Assembly (NCBI RefSeq): GCF_021887715.1
Contig: NZ_JAIQXX010000003.1
Coordinates: forward strand, 124,001 to 188,000
Length of the DNA stretch: 64,000 nt
DNA from: Winogradskyella immobilis
GTDB lineage: Bacteria > Bacteroidota > Bacteroidia > Flavobacteriales > Flavobacteriaceae
Direction: 5' to 3'
Part shown: positions 34,162-43,839 of the stretch, one piece after another
Position numbering within the stretch: the first letter of the stretch is position 1
How the letters are laid out: each line of letters begins with the position of its first letter
Translations under genes and position numbers: made by a program
Notes under the pieces: model-generated
Database searches by the model: none
What the model saw: only the letters and a program-made list of their open reading frames with translations
Told to the model about the DNA's origin: nothing

Positions 34162-35565
34162 ATGAAAAATTACAAATTCAATTTATTATTACTGTTCGTT
34201 TTAACTTTAACAATCGTTTCATGTAATAATGATGACGATAATACTAGTGTTACTATTGATGACTCACCCAATGTTGCTGTTGGCGCTGTTTATGCTATGA
34301 CTAACGGAAATGGTCAAATTGCAGGGAATGTTCAAGGAGCAAATACAATTATAGCCTATAGTAGAGATGTTAATGGTGGTCTAACACCTATTGGTGGTTT
34401 TGCTACAGGAGGTAGTGGAGGAGATTTTGATGGAGGAGAAGGTTTAGATCCATTAATTTCTGCTTATGCGTTAACCAAAACAGATGATAATGCAAACTTA
34501 CTGGCAGTAAATGCTGGCAGTAATACCATTACAGCTTTTAATATCAATGAAGATTATTCTCTAACAGTAGCAGGTACACCACAACCAACTGGCGCAATAG
34601 GTCCAAATAGTATTGCTACAACTGCGGCAGTAACAGTAGATGGAACCAGAGGATTAGTTTATGTTTCTAACATTACAAGACCAGAATTTTTAGCTGGTGG
34701 TGAGCCAATGCATCAAGGAACAGTAACAGGGTATTGGTTATTAGAAGACGGAAGTTTACAGCCTATAGCTAATTCTACAAGAGATTTAGGAATACGACCA
34801 TCTGCTGTGCAAATATCTCCGGATGGCCAATGGTTAGTCGTTACAGCAATTAACTCAGGTGCATCTGCATTAGGATCAGGAAGTGAAGATGAGCTAACAG
34901 TATTCAATATTAGTCCTAATGGATTATTAAGTGAAACACCATGGGGAACTGCAACATCAACATTAAGAGGAAATACAGAAGTGCAAGCTGATGGCGTTAT
35001 AGGAAGAAATTTACCTTCTGCTATTGGTTTTCAAATTGTAGGAAATAACTACGTAGTAGTTACTGAAGCAAGAGAATTTCAATACGATGGAGCTCCGCCA
35101 GCTTTCCCAGCATTACAAGATGGATCTGTATCGACATGGCAAATTGAAGCAAACGGTACATTAACACCAATTACTTTAGATGTAAGATCTGGTGAAGGTA
35201 ATACAGGTAGAACAGCTTGTTGGTTAGATTTTACTGCAGATGGTAACACCTTCTTTGTATCTAATGCCATAGAAGCTGGTTTAGCTTCATATAGTTTTAA
35301 TAATGGATCAGTAGCTTTAATAGATCAAGTTGCAGCTCAAGGAACAGGAGCAACAGGTAATACTACAGATCCAGCAGCAGCATTTGGTACTACAGAAGGT
35401 TGGATTGATATGTGGATTTCTGATGATGGGCAGTTTTTATATCAATTATATGGTTTAGAAGGAACTATCGGAATTTATAGAATTAACGGAACTAGTTTAG
35501 AATTAGTAGGAGAAGAATCAAACAATTTACCAGACACTAACACTCAGGGAATTGTAGCAATATAA
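34162..35565 (+). CDS. Lipoprotein with beta-propeller (lactonase-like) fold
   Basis: 467 residues. The lipobox is LTIVSC with Cys21, followed by a short Asn/Asp stretch. The rest is a repeated blade pattern, e.g. YALTKTDDNANLLAVNAGSNTITAFNI, GLVYVSNITR, SAVQISPDGQWLVVTA, WLDFTADGNTFFVSN, WIDMWISDDGQFLYQLYG, as in seven-bladed 6-phosphogluconolactonase-like proteins. Active-site residues are not recognisable, so it is probably a binding or structural protein on the outer membrane surface rather than an enzyme. It is alone, with a terminator behind and a structured leader in front. Confidence 0.85.
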   Translation: MKNYKFNLLLLFVLTLTIVSCNNDDDNTSVTIDDSPNVAVGAVYAMTNGNGQIAGNVQGANTIIAYSRDVNGGLTPIGGFATGGSGGDFDGGEGLDPLISAYALTKTDDNANLLAVNAGSNTITAFNINEDYSLTVAGTPQPTGAIGPNSIATTAAVTVDGTRGLVYVSNITRPEFLAGGEPMHQGTVTGYWLLEDGSLQPIANSTRDLGIRPSAVQISPDGQWLVVTAINSGASALGSGSEDELTVFNISPNGLLSETPWGTATSTLRGNTEVQADGVIGRNLPSAIGFQIVGNNYVVVTEAREFQYDGAPPAFPALQDGSVSTWQIEANGTLTPITLDVRSGEGNTGRTACWLDFTADGNTFFVSNAIEAGLASYSFNNGSVALIDQVAAQGTGATGNTTDPAAAFGTTEGWIDMWISDDGQFLYQLYGLEGTIGIYRINGTSLELVGEESNNLPDTNTQGIVAI

Positions 35566-35586
35566 TTTTATTCGTTTGGTTTGGTG

Positions 35587-35628
35587 AAAAAGTCAGGAGG
35601 TAGATATCTCTTGGCTTTTTCCTTTTTT
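35587..35628. terminator. Terminator hairpin between the beta-propeller gene and sdaA
   Basis: A stem of about 14 pairs (AAAAAGTCAGGAGG with TCTCTTGGCTTTTT, a few G-T pairs) ends in CCTTTTTT. Placed between two convergent genes, it can serve both. Confidence 0.6.
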
Positions 35629-35639
35629 AGAAAATAGAT

Positions 35640-37064
35640 TTAACAATCTGCCATATTCACTTGTACTGCTAAACCACCTTCACTAGTTTCTTTATATTTA
35701 GAAGCCATATCTTTTGCAGTTTCCCACATGGTAGCAATAACTTTATCTAAGGGTATTTTAGCATCTTTAGGATCTCTATCTAAAGCCATTTCGCAGGCAT
35801 TAATAGCTTTTATTGCTCCCATGGCATTACGTTCTATACATGGAATCTGTACTAAACCTCCAATAGGGTCGCATGTTAAACCTAAGTGATGTTCCATAGC
35901 AATTTCTGCAGCTATTAGCACTTGTTCTGGTGAACCTCCCATTAATTCAGTTAAAGCTCCAGCAGCCATCGCAGAAGAGACGCCAATTTCAGCTTGGCAG
36001 CCTCCCATAGCGGCAGATATAGTGGCACCTTTTTTAAATAAGCTACCAATTTCACCAGCGACTAATAAGAATTTTTTGATATCATCAAAATTTCCATCAT
36101 GATTTTCAATTACTAGATAATACATTAAAACCGAAGGAATAACACCAGCACTTCCATTTGTGGGTGCGGTGACTACACGTCCGAGCGAAGCATTAACTTC
36201 GTTTACAGCAAGTGCAAAACACGATACCCATTTTAAGATTTGTCTAAATTTAACTTCCGTATCTCTAATAGCGGAAATCCATTCATTTGGATTAGTATAA
36301 GTACTGTCTCCTTTTAGTTTCTCATGCGTTTCATAAGCACGCCTTATAACATTAAGACCGCCAGGAAGTATACCTTCGGTATGGCAACCCGTGTACATAC
36401 TATCTAACATTACACGCCATATCGCTTTTAACTTGTCATCAATTCTATCAGGAGATCTTAAGGATAACTCATTTTTTAATACAAGTTCACTTATAGTAAT
36501 ACCTTCAGAGTTGCAATACTCTAATATTTGAGTTGCTTTTTCTATAGGAAAAGGAAAAGCACTAAATTTTTCTTTTTGGCGTTTTGCACGTTGCATTTCT
36601 TCTTGGACAACAAAACCACCACCAATAGAATAATAAGTATCGGTAATTTGTTTTCCATTTCTTAATGTAGCATTAAATGCAATACCGTTAGGGTGAAAGT
36701 CTAGAAATGTTCTATTAAATAAAATAGCTTCATTAAAAACAAACGGAATTGGTTTTTCTGAATTTAAATCAAGAATTTTTGAAGCTTTTATGTTTTCAAT
36801 TTGCTTCGGAATCTCATCTATAGGAAAGCTAACAGGATCACTACCTAATAATCCCATAAGTACTGCAATATCCGTAGCATGACCTTTACCAGTTAATGCT
36901 AAAGACCCATAGAGTTCTACAGAAATTGTAGAAACCATGGTAAACTGCTCTTGATGCTGTAATTTTTCAATCCATGTCTTAGCAGCGCGCCATGGGCCAA
37001 GAGTATGAGAACTCGATGGTCCTACACCAATACTTAGCATATCAAAAACAGAAATACTTTCCAT
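35640..37064 (-). CDS. sdaA: L-serine ammonia-lyase
   Basis: 474 residues, single-chain form. The motifs are FDMLSIGVGPSSSHTLGPWRAA, SVGGGF-like SIGGGFV, TAPTNGSAGVIPSV, ISAAMGGCQAEIGVSSAMAAGALTELM, and GLTCDPIGGLVQIPCIERNAMGA, with the cysteines that hold the 4Fe-4S cluster and a last Cys in MADC. It turns serine into pyruvate and ammonia. Stand-alone. Confidence 0.95.
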   Translation of the reverse strand: MESISVFDMLSIGVGPSSSHTLGPWRAAKTWIEKLQHQEQFTMVSTISVELYGSLALTGKGHATDIAVLMGLLGSDPVSFPIDEIPKQIENIKASKILDLNSEKPIPFVFNEAILFNRTFLDFHPNGIAFNATLRNGKQITDTYYSIGGGFVVQEEMQRAKRQKEKFSAFPFPIEKATQILEYCNSEGITISELVLKNELSLRSPDRIDDKLKAIWRVMLDSMYTGCHTEGILPGGLNVIRRAYETHEKLKGDSTYTNPNEWISAIRDTEVKFRQILKWVSCFALAVNEVNASLGRVVTAPTNGSAGVIPSVLMYYLVIENHDGNFDDIKKFLLVAGEIGSLFKKGATISAAMGGCQAEIGVSSAMAAGALTELMGGSPEQVLIAAEIAMEHHLGLTCDPIGGLVQIPCIERNAMGAIKAINACEMALDRDPKDAKIPLDKVIATMWETAKDMASKYKETSEGGLAVQVNMADC

Positions 37065-37112
37065 TGACTAAATCGATTTAGTTAAGGTGTAAAGATACTA
37101 TTTACTAAATAT

Positions 37113-37141
37113 AAAAACCTGAAATTAATTTCAGGTTTTTT
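37113..37141 (-). terminator. Terminator after the collagen-like lipoprotein gene
   Basis: AAAAACCTGAAA/TTTCAGGTTTTT with loop TTAA. The A-run at 37113 becomes a T-run on the minus strand, so it ends leftward transcription from 37206-37706. Confidence 0.75.
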
Positions 37142-37205
37142 GTAAACAAAATTGATATGTCTATTGTGATATTCAAAATGTGATTCTCAAATTTTACTTA
37201 TATTT

Positions 37206-37706
37206 CTAATTGAGACTTACATGTTCCATTACTGCATTAAAATCATTAAGATTCAAATCAATACTATTAATGAAATCTATAGGAAGAATAACTATTCTAA
37301 ATGTTTGATCTAAGATATCACCAGGGAGCAATGAATTAAAGTCAAATGTAGATGGGGCTTCAATAAATATATCAACTAGATCAAATCGATGTTGGAAATT
37401 ATATTGAAATTGTTGTCCATCGTTAGTAAAAACAGTATCCGGTAGTAATCTCCATATATCAAAACCATCATCATCTACGCCAACTAAATGATAAACAAGA
37501 ACCATATCACTTTCAATTAGATCAATATTTTCTGGGATACCTATAGTCTCTATATAGTCAGGAGCTTCTATATCAAAAGTGCGCTCAAAAGATTGTCCAA
37601 CTAAACTAACTCCATCTGGACCTTGAGGACCAGGAGGTCCAGTGTCTCCTTCACATGCAGTTAATAATATGCTAAATGCGGCAATAAGTGTAAGTATTCG
37701 TTTCAT
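37206..37706 (-). CDS. Lipoprotein with collagen-like GxY start
   Basis: 166 residues from the ATG at 37706 (the ATG at 37736 adds ten residues before the signal and is rejected). The lipobox LLTAC is followed at once by EGDTGPPGPQGPDG, four collagen-like triplets, and then an acidic, beta-rich C-terminus (SFERTFDIEAPDYIETIGIPEN...). Such lipoproteins are frequent in Flavobacteriia and have no known function. The protein should be exported and lipid-anchored. Confidence 0.8.
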   Translation of the reverse strand: MKRILTLIAAFSILLTACEGDTGPPGPQGPDGVSLVGQSFERTFDIEAPDYIETIGIPENIDLIESDMVLVYHLVGVDDDGFDIWRLLPDTVFTNDGQQFQYNFQHRFDLVDIFIEAPSTFDFNSLLPGDILDQTFRIVILPIDFINSIDLNLNDFNAVMEHVSLN

Positions 37707-37866
37707 AAAATATATAGTTTTCTTAATATCTATCAAACGCTATACCAAAACTATTTTTTTCAATGATATTTAGAAAAAAGTAACATCTGACATCATGTCA
37801 TATTTGTTTCAATGGCATAGAGATTGACTATGGTATAACGAGTTAAAAAAATGAATAGTATTATAA

Positions 37867-37884
37867 TTTCCGTGAAAACGGAAA
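37867..37884 (+). promoter_or_regulatory. Hairpin with GAAA tetraloop in the dnaK leader
   Basis: TTTCCGT and ACGGAAA pair seven bases around the loop GAAA, 24 bases before the dnaK ATG. It could be a heat-sensing or stability element; the CIRCE sequence is not present. Confidence 0.4.
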
Positions 37885-37908
37885 AATGATTTAAACAACA
37901 CATATATT

Positions 37909-39813
37909 ATGAGTAAGATTATTGGAATTGATTTAGGAACAACAAACTCTTGCGTTTCCGTAATGGAAGGTAACGAGCCTGTTGTAATCCCAAACGCTGA
38001 AGGTAAACGTACAACACCTTCAGTTATCGCTTTTGTTGAAGGCGGAGAAATTAAAGTTGGTGATCCAGCAAAAAGACAAGCAGTAACAAACCCTACAAAA
38101 ACAGTTTATTCTATAAAACGTTTTATGGGTAACAAATATTCTGAATCTAAAAAAGAAGCAGAACGCGTACCATATACAGTAGTTAAAGGTGACAATGACA
38201 CACCGCGTGTAGATATTGATGGTCGTTTATATACACCACAAGAATTATCTGCAATGATTCTTCAAAAAATGAAGAAAACCGCTGAAGATTATTTAGGTCA
38301 AGATGTATCTGAAGCTGTAATTACAGTGCCAGCGTATTTTAACGATGCACAGCGTCAAGCCACTAAAGAAGCTGGGGAAATAGCAGGTTTAAAAGTGAGA
38401 CGTATTATTAATGAGCCAACTGCAGCAGCATTAGCTTATGGAATGGACAAAAAAGGAGTTGACCAAAAAATCGTAGTATTTGATTTTGGAGGAGGAACGC
38501 ATGATGTTTCTATACTAGAATTAGGTGATGGCGTTTTTGAAGTATTATCTACAGATGGAGATACACATTTAGGAGGTGATGATGTTGATCAACGTATTAT
38601 CGATTGGTTAGCTGAAGAATTTAAAGCAGACGAAAACATGGATCTACGTGAAGATCCAATGGCTTTACAACGTCTTAAAGAAGCCGCAGAAAAAGCTAAG
38701 ATTGAATTATCATCATCTGCGCAAACAGAAGTAAATTTACCATATGTTACAGCAACTGCTAGTGGACCAAAACACTTAGTACGTACATTAACACGCTCTA
38801 AATTTGAGCAGTTAATAGACGATTTAATTAAGCGTACAATAGAGCCATGTGAATCTGCATTAAAAGCGGCAGGTTTATCTAAGAGTGATATTGATGAGGT
38901 TATTTTAGTTGGAGGTTCAACACGTATTCCTGCGGTTCAAGAAGCTGTAGAAAAATTCTTTGGAAAATCACCAAGTAAAGGAGTTAACCCAGATGAGGTT
39001 GTATCTCTTGGAGCTGGTATTCAAGGTGGTGTATTAACTGGTGATGTTAAAGATGTATTATTATTAGATGTTACTCCATTATCTCTTGGTATTGAAACTA
39101 TGGGTAATGTAATGACGAAGCTGATAGAAGCTAATACAACGATTCCTACTAAAAAATCACAAGTATTTTCAACAGCAGCAGATAATCAACCATCGGTTGA
39201 AATTCATGTTTTACAAGGTGAGCGCCCAATGGCACCAGATAATAAAACAATTGGACGTTTCCATTTAGATGGCATTCCACCAGCAAGACGTGGAACACCA
39301 CAGATTGAAGTTACTTTTGATATTGATGCTAATGGTATTATTAAAGTATCTGCAACAGATAAAGCGACAAATAAAACTCAAGACATCCGTATTGAAGCCT
39401 CTTCAGGATTAACAGAAGAAGAAATTCAAAAGATGAAAGCTGAAGCTGAAGCTAATGCAGATGCAGATGCAAAAGCAAAAGAAACAGCAGATAAATTGAA
39501 TAGTGCTGATGCTATGATTTTTCAAACAGAAAGTCAACTTAAAGAATTTGGAGATAAATTATCAGATGATAAGAAGCAACCAATTGAAGAAGCACTTGAA
39601 GAGTTGAAGAAAGCTTACGAAACTAAAGATATCGCTATTATAGATCCTGCTTTAGAGAAAATCAACGAAGCTTGGAAAGTTGCTAGTGAAGAAATGTACA
39701 AAGCGCAAGCAGAAGCTCAAGGTGGAGCGGCAGGACCAGATGCAGGAGCACAAGGTCAACCAGAAGCAGAAGGAGACAACGTTGAAGACGTAGACTTCGA
39801 AGAAGTCAAGTAG
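37909..39813 (+). CDS. dnaK: Hsp70 chaperone DnaK
   Basis: 634 residues. Landmarks are [17 protein letters not shown] at the start, the ATPase motifs [64 protein letters not shown], the linker [18 protein letters not shown] and the substrate-binding domain with [17 protein letters not shown]. The C-terminus ends in VDFEEVK, the typical EEVK-like tail. No dnaJ or grpE next to it. The last codons and the DNA after the stop belong to a 47-base tandem repeat. Confidence 0.98.
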   Translation: MSKIIGIDLGTTNSCVSVMEGNEPVVIPNAEGKRTTPSVIAFVEGGEIKVGDPAKRQAVTNPTKTVYSIKRFMGNKYSESKKEAERVPYTVVKGDNDTPRVDIDGRLYTPQELSAMILQKMKKTAEDYLGQDVSEAVITVPAYFNDAQRQATKEAGEIAGLKVRRIINEPTAAALAYGMDKKGVDQKIVVFDFGGGTHDVSILELGDGVFEVLSTDGDTHLGGDDVDQRIIDWLAEEFKADENMDLREDPMALQRLKEAAEKAKIELSSSAQTEVNLPYVTATASGPKHLVRTLTRSKFEQLIDDLIKRTIEPCESALKAAGLSKSDIDEVILVGGSTRIPAVQEAVEKFFGKSPSKGVNPDEVVSLGAGIQGGVLTGDVKDVLLLDVTPLSLGIETMGNVMTKLIEANTTIPTKKSQVFSTAADNQPSVEIHVLQGERPMAPDNKTIGRFHLDGIPPARRGTPQIEVTFDIDANGIIKVSATDKATNKTQDIRIEASSGLTEEEIQKMKAEAEANADADAKAKETADKLNSADAMIFQTESQLKEFGDKLSDDKKQPIEEALEELKKAYETKDIAIIDPALEKINEAWKVASEEMYKAQAEAQGGAAGPDAGAQGQPEAEGDNVEDVDFEEVK

Positions 39814-39907
39814 CCTGTGCTGAGCGAAGTCGAAGTATAGACTTCGAAGAAGTCAAGTAGCCTGTGCTGAGCGAAGTCGAAGTATAGACTTCGAAGAAGT
39901 GAAATAG
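39791..39907 (+). repeat. 47-bp tandem repeat covering the end of dnaK
   Basis: Two 47-base units, TAGACTTCGAAGAAGTCAAG-TAG-CCTGTGCTGAGCGAAGTCGAAGTA at 39791-39837 and 39838-39884, then a partial third copy TAGACTTCGAAGAAGT-GAAATAG at 39885-39907. The second half of each unit is the CTGAGC...GTCGAAG dispersed repeat; the first half is the 3' end of dnaK (DFEEVK stop). Confidence 0.9.
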
Positions 39908-39940
39908 GTCTAAAGTCATAAGACAAAAGACATAAGTAAA

Positions 39941-39976
39941 AGTAAAGCCCAATACAGCATTGGGCTTTACTTTTTT
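39941..39976 (+). terminator. Rho-independent terminator of dnaK
   Basis: AGTAAAGCCCAAT/ATTGGGCTTTACT, 13 base pairs, with loop ACAGC and six T. Confidence 0.9.
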
Positions 39977-40040
39977 CTAATAAATCGTTTTGAACTTTTG
40001 GTTCGTTTTGTTTCAAGACAAAATGAAGAGATAAAAACTT

Positions 40041-40048
40041 TATTTTTG
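40041..40048 (+). promoter_or_regulatory. -7 box before the rRNA methyltransferase gene
   Basis: TATTTTTG matches TAnnTTTG; 18 bases separate it from the ATG at 40067. Confidence 0.5.
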
Positions 40049-40066
40049 AACATATAATAACAAATA

Positions 40067-41296
40067 ATGCCTTTTTCAGATAAAATTAAATCAAGCTATA
40101 ATCCAAAACGTTTAGCTGTAAAGTTAAATGCAAAAGGAGAACAATTTGTTGTAAAAGGACATCCCTGGGTGTTTTCAAACAGTATCGTAAAAATTAATGA
40201 CGATGCAAAAACTGGGGATTTAGCAATAGTTTTTAGTAAGAATAAGAATAAAGTTATTGGCTTAGGTTTATACGATGCAAAATCACCTATACGAATAAAG
40301 ATAATTCATAATGCAGAAACTAAGGCCGAAGTTAATACTGAATTCTTTCATGCTAAAATAAAAAAAGCGTTCTCCTTACGCTCTGAGTTATTAGAAACTA
40401 ATACTAATAGTTATCGATTGTTATTTGGGGAGAATGACGGTTTTCCTGGTTTAATTGCAGATGTATATGCTAATGTTTTAGTAGTTAAACTATATTCTGA
40501 AATATGGTTACCATATTTAAAACCTATTTTAGAAAATCTTCAAGAAACTTCAAAAGCTAAAACGATAGTCATGCGTTTAAGCAGAAGTCTTCAAAATAGT
40601 ACCAATCATAGTTTAAAAGATGGGGAAGTTATCTATGGGACTTTAGATAATGAGGTTGTAGAATTTGTAGAACATGGAGTTCACTTTTCGGCAAATGTCA
40701 TTAAAGGTCATAAAACAGGTTACTTTTTAGATCATAGAGACAATAGACGACGTGTAGGAGAATTAAGTAAAGGAAAAACTGTGCTCGATGTGTTTTCTTA
40801 TGCAGGAGGATTTTCAGTACATGCATTAGCAAATGGAGCTGATGAGGTTATAAGTTTAGATATAAGTAAACAAGCTTTAGATATAGCAAGAGAAAATGGA
40901 AAATTAAATAATTATTCAGGAATACATAAAACCATTTCAGGAGATGCTTTTGTAGAAATGAAAAATCTTATAAAAAGAAAAAAGAAATTTGATGTTGTGG
41001 TAATTGATCCACCAAGTTTTGCAAAACAACAATCAGATATTGAATTGGCTAAGAAAAAATATACACAATTAGCAGAATTAGGAGTTCAGCTCACAACTAA
41101 AAACGGGTTATTAGTATTGGCGTCTTGTTCATCTAGAGTATTAGCACAGTCTTTTTTCGATTTAAATCAACGTGTTTTAAATGCACAATCAAGACTTTTT
41201 GAAACGATATTAAAAACTAAACACGATATAGATCATCCTGTTACATTTACAGAAGGAGCATATTTAAAATGCGGTTATTATCGATTCTTAGAATGA
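40067..41296 (+). CDS. Class I SAM-dependent rRNA methyltransferase (PUA-RlmI type)
   Basis: 409 residues. The PUA-like N-terminus carries GEQFVVKGHPWVFSNSIVKI, followed by an RNA-binding stretch and the Rossmann fold with VLDVFSYAGGFSVHALANGA, DEVISLDIS and VVIDPPSFAK, the catalytic P-P-x-F motif. Relatives (RlmI, YccW) methylate a cytosine in 23S rRNA; the target here is an inference from the family. It lies between the dnaK terminator and the nitronate monooxygenase gene, with its own -7 box. Confidence 0.92.
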   Translation: MPFSDKIKSSYNPKRLAVKLNAKGEQFVVKGHPWVFSNSIVKINDDAKTGDLAIVFSKNKNKVIGLGLYDAKSPIRIKIIHNAETKAEVNTEFFHAKIKKAFSLRSELLETNTNSYRLLFGENDGFPGLIADVYANVLVVKLYSEIWLPYLKPILENLQETSKAKTIVMRLSRSLQNSTNHSLKDGEVIYGTLDNEVVEFVEHGVHFSANVIKGHKTGYFLDHRDNRRRVGELSKGKTVLDVFSYAGGFSVHALANGADEVISLDISKQALDIARENGKLNNYSGIHKTISGDAFVEMKNLIKRKKKFDVVVIDPPSFAKQQSDIELAKKKYTQLAELGVQLTTKNGLLVLASCSSRVLAQSFFDLNQRVLNAQSRLFETILKTKHDIDHPVTFTEGAYLKCGYYRFLE

Positions 41297-41326
41297 AACT
41301 ATTATGCATGCATAGTAAAATATTAG

Positions 41327-41334
41327 TATATTTG
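41327..41334 (+). promoter_or_regulatory. -7 box before the nitronate monooxygenase gene
   Basis: TATATTTG matches TAnnTTTG. The gene also has AGGAG ten bases before the ATG at 41363. Confidence 0.45.
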
Positions 41335-41362
41335 TAAAAACAGATTTAACCAGGAGATAATT

Positions 41363-42310
41363 ATGCAAACCAAACTCACGCAATTACTCAATATTAAATA
41401 TCCAATCATTCAAGCACCAATGTTCTTGGTATCTAATGTTGCTATGGTAACTGAGGCGATGAATGCTGGTATAGCAGGTTGTATTCCGGCATTAAATTAT
41501 AGAACACTAGATGAATTAAGAATAGCTTTAAAAGAGCTTAAAGCTAATAAGGTAGAAGGAGGAGCATTTGGTTTTAATTTAATTGTCAATAAATCGAATT
41601 TAAAATATAAAGGACAGCTCGAAGTGATCTGCGAAGAAGGCTGTGATTTTATAATTACTTCATTAGGAAGTCCTGAAGAAACTATTAGACAAGCGCATAA
41701 AGTAGGAATAAAAGTGTTTTGTGATGTTGTGGACTTAAAATTTGCTAAAAAAGTAGAAGGCCTTGAAGCTGATGCAGCTATTGCTGTAAATAATGAAGCA
41801 GGTGGACATCGCGGAAATCTTACGCCAAAAGCTTTGATAGGTCAATTAAGTAATGAATTATCTATTCCTGTAATTTCTGCTGGAGGAGTTGGTTGTAAAG
41901 CAGATATAGATAGTATGTTGAGTTATGGAGCAGAAGGTGTATCGGTTGGAAGTCCTTTTATTGCTTCCGTAGAAGCTGGAGTTACTGATGATTATAAACA
42001 GGCTTGTGTAGATTATGGAGCTAAAGATATTATAATGACTGAACGTATTTCAGGAACTCCATGCACAGTTATAAATACTCCATATGTTCAAAAAATAGGA
42101 ACCAAAGCCACTTGGATAGAGAACTTACTCAATAAAAACAGGAAATTAAAGAAATGGGTAAAAATGATTCGTTTTTCAATAGGTATGAAAGCTACCGAAA
42201 AGGCCGCAAAAAAGGCCACATATAAAACGGTTTGGGTTGCAGGACCTAGTATTGAGCATACCAAAGCTATTCTTCCTGTTAAAGCGATTGTAGATAAACT
42301 GATTAATTAG
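41363..42310 (+). CDS. Nitronate monooxygenase (2-nitropropane dioxygenase)
   Basis: 315 residues. FMN-binding TIM barrel with YPIIQAPMFLVSN, AGIAGCIPALNYRTL, NNEAGGHRGN, ISAGGVG and VSVGSPFIAS. It oxidises alkyl nitronates such as propionate-3-nitronate; bacterial members detoxify. The C-terminal 50 residues (RKLKKWVKMIRFSIGMKATEKAAK) extend the barrel with a helix. A clear Shine-Dalgarno (CAGGAG) precedes the ATG. Confidence 0.9.
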   Translation: MQTKLTQLLNIKYPIIQAPMFLVSNVAMVTEAMNAGIAGCIPALNYRTLDELRIALKELKANKVEGGAFGFNLIVNKSNLKYKGQLEVICEEGCDFIITSLGSPEETIRQAHKVGIKVFCDVVDLKFAKKVEGLEADAAIAVNNEAGGHRGNLTPKALIGQLSNELSIPVISAGGVGCKADIDSMLSYGAEGVSVGSPFIASVEAGVTDDYKQACVDYGAKDIIMTERISGTPCTVINTPYVQKIGTKATWIENLLNKNRKLKKWVKMIRFSIGMKATEKAAKKATYKTVWVAGPSIEHTKAILPVKAIVDKLIN

Positions 42311-42372
42311 TTTTAAATAAAAGAAAACTCTAAATTTATAGGCATTTTTAACCAAATTCTAAATCTAGAATA

Positions 42373-43338
42373 ATGTCTTATATAAAATCCATTCGTATTT
42401 TATTCTCTGTAGTGTTTATTACAACGTTACTATCTTTTTCATGTAAACCAGAAAACAAAACTATTGAAACCGTAGAGGTTGTTTCTAATTTAACCAAACC
42501 AGAACGTATTAAGCATACAGTAGATTCCGAAGGACATCCTATGGCATTATGGGAAAAGAAAGCTAATAATCCAAAAGGAATTGTGTTGTTCATTCATGGA
42601 CGTACTTGGAGTGGAGTGCCAGATTTCGATTTGCAAGTAGAAGGAGAAGATTTATCTTTAATGGATGGAGTTATAGAACAAGGATATACCACATATGCTT
42701 TAGATTTAAGAGGTTATGGCGGTACACCTAGAGATAGTACAGAATGGAATACGCCAGAAAAAGCCTCTAATGATATTTTAAATGTAATGAAATGGATTTC
42801 TGCACAAAACGGTAATCAAAAAGTACATTTGTTTGGTTGGTCTAATGGGTCTACATTGTCGTTATTAGCGGCACAGAAAAACTCAGAACACATGGCAAGT
42901 TTAACGTTATTTGGGTTTTGGTTAGATTTAGATTATACATTTCAAGAAAGTCCAAAAGACATTCAGTTAAAAAAATTAAAAACAACAGCAGAGAGTGCTG
43001 CTAGCGATTTTATTATATCAGGAAGTATTAGTCAAAATGCGATTGATACTTATGTAAAAATGGCACTAGAAAGTGATCCAATTAAAGTAGATTGGAAAGA
43101 CGAAGTTATATATAATACATTGAGTCCAGAACAAATTGAAATACCAGTTTTAATATTACAAGGTGAGTTTGATCCTATTGCTCCAACCGATAGACAAGCC
43201 AAATTATTTACGCGTTTAAAAACTGGAGATAAAAGTTGGATTGTTATTTCTGGAGGAGATCATGCAGCATTTATGGAAACACCTAGGCCACATTTTATCA
43301 ATTCGTTTACTGGGTTTATCAACCGTTTTAATCCATAA
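42373..43338 (+). CDS. Lipoprotein alpha/beta hydrolase
   Basis: 321 residues with a signal ending LSFSC (Cys24). The fold is clear: IVLFIHGRTWSGVPD, YALDLRGYGGTPRD, the nucleophile GWSNGS (Ser), and acid and base in QGEFDPIAPTD and SGGDHAAFMETP. Serine esterase-type enzyme, exported to the cell envelope. The specific substrate is unknown. Two bases separate its stop from the GTG start of the next gene. Confidence 0.88.
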   Translation: MSYIKSIRILFSVVFITTLLSFSCKPENKTIETVEVVSNLTKPERIKHTVDSEGHPMALWEKKANNPKGIVLFIHGRTWSGVPDFDLQVEGEDLSLMDGVIEQGYTTYALDLRGYGGTPRDSTEWNTPEKASNDILNVMKWISAQNGNQKVHLFGWSNGSTLSLLAAQKNSEHMASLTLFGFWLDLDYTFQESPKDIQLKKLKTTAESAASDFIISGSISQNAIDTYVKMALESDPIKVDWKDEVIYNTLSPEQIEIPVLILQGEFDPIAPTDRQAKLFTRLKTGDKSWIVISGGDHAAFMETPRPHFINSFTGFINRFNP

Positions 43339-43340
43339 AA

Positions 43341-43760
43341 GTGGAGGAGCATTTTTACATTTCAGATATTGATTTTTTACAACAATTTAAAGATTGTAAG
43401 TTAGATCCTAAGTTGTTTTCTCACGAGGCACATTTAAGATTAGCTTGGTTAATGATTAGTAATTATGGAAAAGATAAAGCTTCAAAACAAATCCAAGAAC
43501 AATTAAAAAAATTTGTCGTTTTTGTTGGAGCTAGAGATAAATATAATGCAACCTTAACAGTAGCTGCCGTATATATAACACATCATTTTATGCAAAAATC
43601 TAAATCTAGTAATTTTAAAGATTTTATAATTGAATTCCCTAGGCTAAAAACTAGTTTTAAAGCTTTAATAGAAAGCCATTATAGTTTTGATGTATTTAAT
43701 TTAGAAACGGCGAAAGCAGCATATTTACAGCCAGATGTATTACCTTTTGATACAATTTAA
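43341..43760 (+). CDS. Conserved protein of unknown function (139 aa)
   Basis: Starts with GTG at 43341, two bases after the hydrolase. A soluble helical protein with FSHEAHLRLAWLMISNYG, FVVFVGARDKYNATLTVAAVYITHHFMQKS, and FPRLKTSFKALIESHYSFDVF; the pattern HxAHLRLAW...DKYxxTLTVA recurs as an uncharacterised family in Bacteroidota and Proteobacteria (from memory). It may act with the hydrolase or be independent of it. The next 79 bases contain the promoter candidate for the ECF pair. Confidence 0.75.
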   Translation: MEEHFYISDIDFLQQFKDCKLDPKLFSHEAHLRLAWLMISNYGKDKASKQIQEQLKKFVVFVGARDKYNATLTVAAVYITHHFMQKSKSSNFKDFIIEFPRLKTSFKALIESHYSFDVFNLETAKAAYLQPDVLPFDTI

Positions 43761-43779
43761 GAAATAAAAAAATTAAATA

Positions 43780-43807
43780 TGTCCTCGTTTATAGTTTAAT
43801 AAGCGTC
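43780..43807 (+). promoter_or_regulatory. Candidate ECF42-type promoter
   Basis: TGTC at 43780 and CGTC at 43804, 20 bases apart. The published ECF42 promoter has TGTCGA and CGA/TC elements, and the pair precedes the YCII-sigma genes, so this may be autoregulation. The match is partial. Confidence 0.35.
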
Positions 43808-43839
43808 TTAAGTATATAAACAATTAAATTTTAAAACTT

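Noticed and set aside
39756..40016. Minus-strand ORF of 86 codons over the end of dnaK
   Set aside because: It is made of the 47-base repeat and the terminator read backwards; a repeat shadow.
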